A DNA stretch of 35,765 nt. It comes from Candidatus Methylomirabilota bacterium. GTDB lineage: Bacteria; Methylomirabilota; Methylomirabilia; Methylomirabilales; 2-02-FULL-66-22. Under the pieces are notes generated by a model, which was not told the origin of the DNA, did not search any database, and saw only the letters and a program-made list of their open reading frames with translations. The stretch's first letter is position 1; each line of letters starts with the position of its first letter. Location: positions 1 to 35,765 of the forward strand of contig JACQVN010000011.1 in the NCBI GenBank assembly GCA_016209735.1. The letters run 5' to 3'. Shown here in pieces: positions 31,600 to 35,765 of this stretch. Made by a program: the position numbers and the translations under genes.

Positions 31600-32672
31600 A
31601 GGTTCCGCTTGTTAATGAGGTTGACGATGACGCTGACCAGCACGGACTTTTCCGCCGGGAGGCTTTCGGCGATCAGCAGGGTCATAGCAACGAGGGCGTT
31701 GTCGGCGATGCGCTTCCCGCCGTCGGGGCGGTAGAGGGCACGATTCTTCTGGAGGAACCAGAGGAACAAGGCCGCGGCGATGCGTTTGTTGCCATCCACG
31801 AAGGAGTGATTCTTGACCAGAAAATACAGCAGGTGCGCGGCCTTCTCCTCGATGCTGGGATAGACGTCCTTGCCGCCAGCCGTCTGCATCACCGACTCCA
31901 GCGAACCTCGCAGGCTGTCGTCCTTCTCCCGGCCGAAAAGACTCGACGCCTTGAACTTCGCGCGAAGGCGCTCGATGCCTTCGCGCGCTTCGTCGTAGGT
32001 GACCGGGACGGCTTCACGGCGGGTGATACCAGCCACTTCCATCCGCTGATTGTCGTAGTCGTCCAGCAGATCAAGGGCGTAGCTGTAGTCGGCCACCACG
32101 CGCAGGAGGGCGGTCGCCTCATCCCCGGTCAACTCGCGCCGCTCGGCGAGGTCGGCGATCAACCGGATGGCCTGGTTGAGCTCCTTCAGCCGCCGCTCGT
32201 TTACCGTGTATCCCTTCAGAAGGTGCTCGCGTAAGATGTGGGTGGCCCAGATCCGAAACTGTGTGCCGCGCCTCGAGTTCACCCGATAGCCGACGGATAG
32301 TATGGCATCTAGATTGTAGAACTCAATCTCTCGGGTAACCTGGCGCCCACCTTCTTCTTGAGCTGTTGCAAAATATGCAACAGTTGAATCCTGCTCTAAC
32401 TCCCCATCACTAAAGGCTTTGCGAAGATGACGGGAGATGACGGACTTGTCCCTGTCGAACAGGTCGGCCATCTGGTTCAGGTTGAGCCAGATGGTCTCCC
32501 GCTGCAGCCGGACATCCAGGGTCACGGTCCCATCGGGTGCTCGGTAGAGCACGACCTCGCCACGATCCGAACCATACGAGGCAATGGGCTCCGCCACTCC
32601 CCGGGTTCCGCCGGTTCGGGATCCTTTTGTGCCCCCTGTGCTTCTTGTGGCTACACGGCGTGGGACTTTCAC
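31596..32672 (-). CDS. RhuM-like protein with C-terminal Fic/Doc domain
   Basis: 358 residues. RhuM/virulence-type N-terminal domain at about 35-155 (TIWLNLNQMADLFDRDKSVI, YNLDAILSVGYRVNSRRGTQ, ILREHLLKGY), then a Fic domain whose motif HSFVDGNKR (289-297) keeps the catalytic His289 and the nucleotide-binding Gly-Asn-Lys-Arg. Fic proteins transfer AMP or phosphate to targets. Such genes often sit inside type I restriction operons between hsdM and hsdS, as here; their role there is unclear. The start GTG overlaps the stop of the HsdR-M stub. The first ~25 residues are Arg/Gly/Thr-rich and encoded by a GCCACAAGAAGCACAGG-type dispersed word, so the native start may be further in. Confidence 0.85.
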   Translation of the reverse strand: MKVPRRVATRSTGGTKGSRTGGTRGVAEPIASYGSDRGEVVLYRAPDGTVTLDVRLQRETIWLNLNQMADLFDRDKSVISRHLRKAFSDGELEQDSTVAYFATAQEEGGRQVTREIEFYNLDAILSVGYRVNSRRGTQFRIWATHILREHLLKGYTVNERRLKELNQAIRLIADLAERRELTGDEATALLRVVADYSYALDLLDDYDNQRMEVAGITRREAVPVTYDEAREGIERLRAKFKASSLFGREKDDSLRGSLESVMQTAGGKDVYPSIEEKAAHLLYFLVKNHSFVDGNKRIAAALFLWFLQKNRALYRPDGGKRIADNALVAMTLLIAESLPAEKSVLVSVIVNLINKRNL

Positions 32673-33349
32673 GTCTTCTTCTCCAGCAACTTCTGGATCT
32701 CAACCATGATCTCCGCGATCCGCTGCTCCTTCTGTAGGATGCTCGCGACAAGCTGCTCGGGTGGCAAATGGGCGATGTCCTCTTTACCACGCGGGTTTTT
32801 GCCGTCCAGGTTGCAGCCGCCCGCGAGCAGTTCATCGGCGTCCACCTTCCAGGCGCGGTCGTTTTCCTCGCGGTTCTTCCACCAGGACAGGCACGGAGCG
32901 AACTCGTCGAACTGGATGGGCTGCGTCTTCGTGTAGTTCTTCCGGCCCTCGGGGAGCGGGTGCTCGTAGTACCAGACCTCCTTCGTCGGACCGGAACGGT
33001 CGAAGAAGAGGATGTTCGTGGGAATGCTCGTATAGGGCGAGAAGACGCCGTTCGGCAGGCGGACGATGGTATGGAGCTTGAACTCCTTGAGCAACTCCTC
33101 CTTGATCCGGGCGCAGACCCCGTCGCCGAAAAGCGTGCCGTTGGGCACGACCACTGCCAGCATCAGGCTGGAGCGGTATCGCAGGAGGTAGTCGGCACGT
33201 TTCTGGGGGCGGCGGTAGACCTTGGAGCCGGCGACAATGATCCGGCCATCGGTAAAGGTCTTCTGTTCGCTGATCTGGTCGTCGTTCCAGCCGGCAGCGT
33301 AGAGTTTCGGCAGGACGTACTTGCGGCAGGTATCCGCCTCAGTGATCAT
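32669..33349 (-). pseudogene. HsdR-HsdM deletion chimera
   Basis: One open frame of 226 residues made of two genes. Residues 1-67 are the start of HsdR (MITEADTCRKYVLPKLYAAG, SEQKTFTDGRI, QKRADYLLRY). From AVVVPNGTLFGDGVCARIKE on it is the C-terminal third of HsdM (RLPNGVFSPYTSIPTNILFF, YYEHPLPEGRKNYTKTQPI, FAPCLSWWKNREENDRAW). The joint falls in AVV, which both parents share (HsdR AVVEAK, HsdM AVVVPNG), suggesting an in-frame deletion by microhomology. Lost: the nuclease ExK and helicase of HsdR, and the SAM-binding and NPP(F/Y) motifs of HsdM. The product cannot cut or methylate. An assembly artefact is the alternative. Gene order is otherwise normal for the operon, with RhuM-Fic and hsdS following by overlap. 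Confidence 0.8.
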
Positions 33350-33496
33350 CGCGGGCCGGCCCAGGCTCCTGAACAAGGTTTCGGCAATTAGACTAGTTGT
33401 TCATAGCACAAACGCACCCCCCGGGCAACCGCGGTCCGCACAATCCTCGGAGCCGGACCCACCCGATTCGAGCCTGGGGGCCGGTTGCCAGCTCCT

Positions 33497-33654
33497 TCAA
33501 CTCTTCCCCCTGCCCGCCACGGGCGGGCGCCTCGCCCACCAGATGTGCAGCATCGAGATATGCCCGTGCCGGAGAGATCTCTCGGCGCATCGGCAAGAAT
33601 CTCCTTGATCGGCAGGTCCACCTCGATGGGGTGCCTCGGGTAGGCCGAGGTCAT
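33497..33654 (-). pseudogene. Remnant of a DUF1156-type DNA methylase gene
   Basis: From the ATG at 33654 the frame reads MTSAYPRHPIEVDLPIKEIL then loses register; after a frameshift near 33570 the next frame gives RHGHISMLHIWWARRPPVAG and a stop at 33499-33497. IEVDLPIK...RHGHIS.LH.WWARRP is the N-terminal signature of DUF1156 adenine-methylase-like proteins that occur in anti-phage loci. Only the first 50-odd codons survive. Downstream DNA (33377-33496) has no recognisable piece. Confidence 0.65.
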
Positions 33655-33728
33655 TCGGCCTTCTCCAGGAACCCCCTTGCCGTGTCCAGGAATTCCCGTG
33701 CCTGTATCACCTCAATGGCAACCGATTC
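33651..33728 (-). pseudogene. Possible C-terminal scrap of a HEPN-domain gene
   Basis: A 25-codon frame without its own start, ESVAIEVIQAREFLDTARGF then LEKAE and a stop, lies between the MNT gene and the DUF1156 remnant, overlapping both by a few bases (ATGA at 33654-33651). MNT genes are usually followed by a HEPN partner, and the helix resembles the C-terminal helix of HEPN proteins. If so, the body of the HEPN gene has been deleted. Confidence 0.35.
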
Positions 33729-34047
33729 ATGCGGGGATTGCCTCGTCTCGCGCATTCAAGAAGAACAACGTCGAATCCTCGCGCCACTGAGCTTCCGACG
33801 CGAAGACTCGGCTGAGAGCGATGCCGTGCCTTAGGGAGAGTTCCGAAATGACCTCGCTGGTGCGGGCGATCTCGACGGAGTAAATGTCCACCCGGTCAAG
33901 AACAACGAGGATGTCCAAATCGGATTCCGCGTCAGCCTCGTTTCGGGCGTAGGAACCGAAGACGTAGACTCCTCTCAGCCGGCTGCCGTATAGTGGGCCC
34001 AGTCGCTCCTTCAATTCGATCATAATCTGCCTGACTACCCCGCTCAT
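33727..34047 (-). CDS. MNT-type minimal nucleotidyltransferase (MntA-like antitoxin)
   Basis: 106 residues with the MNT signature GSYARNEADAESDLDIL (31-47): Gly31-Ser32 and the metal pair Asp43, Asp45 are kept. In MntA-HepT pairs this enzyme AMPylates and silences a HEPN RNase. Here the frame is whole, with AGGAGG 7 bases before the ATG, but its HEPN partner is reduced to a scrap, so it may be an orphan. An ATGA overlap with a small upstream frame suggests it was in an operon. Confidence 0.8.
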   Translation of the reverse strand: MSGVVRQIMIELKERLGPLYGSRLRGVYVFGSYARNEADAESDLDILVVLDRVDIYSVEIARTSEVISELSLRHGIALSRVFASEAQWREDSTLFFLNARDEAIPA

Positions 34048-34202
34048 GACTTTGCCTCCTGCTCTTGGGCCGCATGTTCGATCCCTTCAGCAGGAATCTC
34101 AAAATGCTCGCTCGCGAAAACTCGAACTGCGATGGCCAACCGCTCGGTGGCGTGGACCGGCTCGTCCTCCCGTCGGGTAGTTCTTACCACAGACCCGGGC
34201 AT
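34044..34202 (-). CDS. Short frame upstream of the MNT gene, doubtful
   Basis: 52 codons from an ATG at 34202 (MPGSVVRTTRREDEP...ASEHFEIPAEGIEHAAQEQE). It overlaps the MNT start as ATGA and contains the AGGAGG ribosome site of that gene. The N-terminal part runs into octamer-repeat DNA. It may be the tail of a lost gene or a small leader protein. Confidence 0.3.
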   Translation of the reverse strand: MPGSVVRTTRREDEPVHATERLAIAVRVFASEHFEIPAEGIEHAAQEQEAKS

Positions 34203-34214
34203 TCCGCAATGCGG

Positions 34215-34420
34215 CTTCCGCCGGGGCAGCACGGTACGGCAGTAGGGCTGTTCGACGGTGCGGCGGTACAAGAACGGATTCGAGGGTTCGACAGTTCGGC
34301 GGAATGGCAGTTCGACGGTACGAGAGTTCGGGGATTGGGGGGTTCGCACGTTTACCGTTCCACGTTCGCGGCTCTCTTCCGCACGTTCACCGCTTGCCGC
34401 TCAACGCACCCCGCTCGCGG
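34215..34420. repeat. Octamer-periodic array 3
   Basis: Units GGTACGGC, TGTTCGAC, GGTGCGGC, GGTACAAG, GGGTTCGA, CAGTTCGG, AGTTCGAC, GGTACGAG in 8-base register, then CACGTTTACC, CACGTTCGCGG and CACGTTCACC words. Fills the gap between the MNT locus and the Hsp20 genes. Confidence 0.7.
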
Positions 34421-34495
34421 CTCCGAGAAAGCAACGAGCCGGGCCCCTACGATGGGACACGGCTCGCGTGTTTCCGGCAACGTCGAGCTAACACT

Positions 34496-34894
34496 CTACC
34501 CCACCTTCACCTCAATCTTCCGCGGCTTGGCGGCCTCCTTCTTCGGCAGAGTGAGGGTGAGCACACCGTGCTTCAGGTCGGCCGAGATCTTGTCGGCGTC
34601 CACCTCCTCGGGCAGCTCGAATTGCCGGAAGAAGTTCAGGAGTTCGTACTCGCGCGCGATGGGCGTCCCTGGGGCCGCGTGGGCCGTCTTGGCCTGAATG
34701 GTGAGGATCCCCTCCGCCACGCGGATGTCCAGGGCCTTCCCGTCCACGCCGGGAAGGTCCGCCACCACCGTCAGTCCCTCCTTGGTCTCGAAGATGTCCA
34801 CCGGGGGAACGATATACCGCTCGTCGGCGCGCGTGCCTTCCCGCTGCGAGACGCCCTTCTCCTCTTGCAGGCTCGACACGGTTTTCTCTGCCAT
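34496..34894 (-). CDS. hsp20: Small heat-shock protein Hsp20 (second of pair)
   Basis: ATP-independent holdase of the alpha-crystallin family, cytosolic oligomer. 132 residues from the ATG at 34894, with GGAGGTG 6 bases upstream. Alpha-crystallin domain at about 28-125: PPVDIFETKEGLTVVADLPG, ISADLKHGVLTLTLPKKEAA, with the conserved A-x-x-x-n-G-V-L-T block. The N-terminal arm is short. Fourteen bases after its tandem partner, so co-transcribed. The two proteins differ considerably, so they are old paralogues and not a recent duplication. Confidence 0.92.
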   Translation of the reverse strand: MAEKTVSSLQEEKGVSQREGTRADERYIVPPVDIFETKEGLTVVADLPGVDGKALDIRVAEGILTIQAKTAHAAPGTPIAREYELLNFFRQFELPEEVDADKISADLKHGVLTLTLPKKEAAKPRKIEVKVG

Positions 34895-34908
34895 GGCTCT
34901 CACCTCCC

Positions 34909-35367
34909 TTACATCACGCTGATCGGGATCTGCCGGGGCTTTGCCTCTTCGCTCTTCGGCAGGGCAATGACGAGCAGGCCGTTTCGGTATTCGGCGCTCA
35001 CCCGCGCCGCATCCACATCCGCAGGCAGGTCGATAGTCCGCGTGAAGCGGCCCGCCGCCCGTTCGTTCCGGTGATAGGCTTCGGCGGTCACCTGGGCCAA
35101 CCCCGGCTTCTCGCCGGAAATCGTGAGGGTCCCCTGCGCCACCGAGAGGTCGAGGCTCTTGGGGTCCACGCCGGGGGCCAGGGCTTCCACATAGACGTTC
35201 TGGGCATCGTCGCTCAGGTTCACCAGGGGGTACTGCCGCGCCCCGAGTCCGGGGAGGAAAGCCGTGTGCCACCGTCCGGGGGCACGGTCGCCCGCCCGCT
35301 CCCGGTAGGCTCGGTCGATCTCCCGGTGCATGGCTTCCATCATGGTAAACGGATCCCAGCGTTGCAT
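34909..35367 (-). CDS. hsp20: Small heat-shock protein Hsp20 (first of pair)
   Basis: 152 residues from the ATG at 35367, with GGAGGGA about 5 bases upstream. It starts with the class A-like arm MQRWDPFTMMEAMHREIDRA, then the alpha-crystallin domain at about 45-145 (YPLVNLSDDAQNVYVEALAP, VSAEYRNGLLVIALPKSEEA). It ends in KPRQIPISVM, whose I-P-I is the conserved IxI anchor for oligomer assembly. No CIRCE or sigma-32-type promoter is visible upstream, where only a repeat is found. Confidence 0.92.
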   Translation of the reverse strand: MQRWDPFTMMEAMHREIDRAYRERAGDRAPGRWHTAFLPGLGARQYPLVNLSDDAQNVYVEALAPGVDPKSLDLSVAQGTLTISGEKPGLAQVTAEAYHRNERAAGRFTRTIDLPADVDAARVSAEYRNGLLVIALPKSEEAKPRQIPISVM

Positions 35368-35379
35368 GGCGATCCCTCC

Positions 35380-35420
35380 AGCCCGGATTATGCACGAAAG
35401 ATTCGTGAATAATCCGGGCT
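35380..35420. repeat. AGCCCG hairpin, copy 8
   Basis: Arms AGCCCGGATTATGCACGAA and TTCGTGAATAATCCGGGCT pair at 18 of 19 bases around a 3-base loop. It is upstream of the Hsp20 pair and is the start of composite repeat copy 3. Confidence 0.8.
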
Positions 35421-35500
35421 TACCTGACCACTGGCCAAGTCCCGCCTGTCCGCAAGATCCCGGACCGGGACGGCGGGGTGACGCATGGGGAGTGGGTGGA
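35380..35500 (-). repeat. Composite repeat, copy 3 (partial, reversed)
   Basis: Reading the minus strand: GTCACCCCGCCGTCCCGG, GGATCTTGCGGACAGGCGGG, CAGTGGTCAGGTAAGCCCGG, then hairpin copy 8. Closest to the middle and right part of 14619-14790. Confidence 0.65.
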
Positions 35501-35548
35501 ATGGGAACGGAATGGGCCCCGGGGAGAGAGCGGTTGAGTGTGGACGTG

Positions 35549-35626
35549 GAAGAGGTCGTGCATCTTCTCGTGGCCTTCCTCCCGGAAGAGGAAGGCAAGC
35601 ACCGCGTAGCTATCGAGCAGCGAGCC
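35549..35626 (-). pseudogene. 5' scrap of a VapC-type PIN toxin gene
   Basis: SLLDSYAVLAFLFREEGHEK then MHDLF is the first strand and helix of a PIN-domain RNase, including the first catalytic Asp. No proper start codon remains and the homology stops after about 26 codons; the frame then runs through unrelated and repeat DNA to a stop at 35420. A full PIN protein has about 130 residues. Confidence 0.6.
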
Positions 35627-35738
35627 TCTCCCCTCTGGCCTCTTCGCGCTTCTTCTCGCGGGCCCGTTCCTCCAGCAACCCTTCCGTGACCGGAGTCTTG
35701 CTCTTCAGCATCCCGCAGACGCTGCGGACTTCGCCCAA
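35610..35738 (-). pseudogene. 3' part of a VapB-type antitoxin gene
   Basis: A 42-codon frame ending at 35610: GMLKSKTPVTEGLLEERARE, then a charged helix KKREEARGERLAAR, typical of the toxin-binding tail of AbrB-type VapB antitoxins. It overlaps the PIN scrap, as in a normal vapBC pair. Upstream, the frame meets a TAA at 35765-35763 and ATCCTGTTCATCCTGTCC repeat words, so the DNA-binding half is missing. Confidence 0.5.
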
Positions 35739-35765
35739 CGGATGGGACAGGATGAACAGGATTTA

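Noticed and set aside
30451-33349. Working type I restriction-modification system
   Set aside because: HsdR and HsdM are fused fragments without nuclease, helicase or methylase motifs; only HsdS and RhuM-Fic are whole.
1-35765. tRNA, rRNA or riboswitch genes
   Set aside because: No T-loop/acceptor pattern, rRNA signature or known riboswitch core was seen by eye, including upstream of argB and in the 177-base leader of fabL. A covariance-model scan would settle this.

Overview
This is a GC-rich chromosomal stretch from a bacterium with an outer membrane: it has a lipobox lipoprotein and an LpxL-like acyltransferase. Gene content, the minus-strand xerC-hslV-hslU block next to argB-argD-argF-(SDR)-argG-argH-lipoprotein, and the many short palindromic repeats between genes suggest an uncultured, probably environmental lineage such as Methylomirabilota/Rokubacteria (NC10) or a Desulfobacterota-like relative. 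That placement is inference from gene style and order; no rRNA or other marker gene is present.

Layout. (1) 0-6 kb: accessory island with two divergent AAA/DUF4143 ATPases, an XRE antitoxin + AbiEii-type nucleotidyltransferase toxin pair, the tail of a second AbiEii gene, and a RelE/RHH toxin-antitoxin pair with a clear promoter and operator. (2) 5.8-14.3 kb, minus strand: arginine biosynthesis argB, argD, argF, argG, argH plus a fibronectin-type lipoprotein, interrupted between argF and argG by an SDR gene flanked by simple repeats. (3) 14.8-22.1 kb, plus strand: a nearly self-contained type II fatty-acid synthase module (FabL enoyl reductase, FabG, a long acyl carrier protein, a two-hotdog dehydratase-like protein, two ketosynthases) ending in one gene that fuses an AcpS-type phosphopantetheinyl transferase to an LpxL-type acyltransferase. 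It recalls the rhizobial acpXL-lpxXL very-long-chain fatty acid locus but is built differently. It has a TTGACG-N17-TATAAA promoter with a 17-bp palindrome just upstream. It is the best candidate here for an undescribed system: make a special acyl chain on a private carrier and place it on a lipid. (4) 22.5-28 kb: an epimerase truncated at a 125-bp MITE-like element, a REC-GAF response regulator, hslU, hslV and xerC. (5) 28-35.8 kb: a defence-island graveyard with HigBA, a LexA-HTH gene and partner, HsdS, RhuM-Fic, an in-frame HsdR-HsdM deletion chimera, pieces of HEPN and DUF1156 genes, an intact MNT nucleotidyltransferase, two Hsp20 genes, and scraps of a VapBC pair at the edge.

Intergenic DNA is packed with repeat families: eight AGCCCG...CGGGCT hairpins (four supply the stop codon of the adjoining gene), three C-rich palindromes, three copies of a 60-65 bp GACGGGAGAC repeat, three copies of a ~150-bp composite repeat (two bracket the lipid module in direct orientation), three octamer-periodic arrays and one heptamer array. 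No tRNA, rRNA, transposase gene or CRISPR array was seen.
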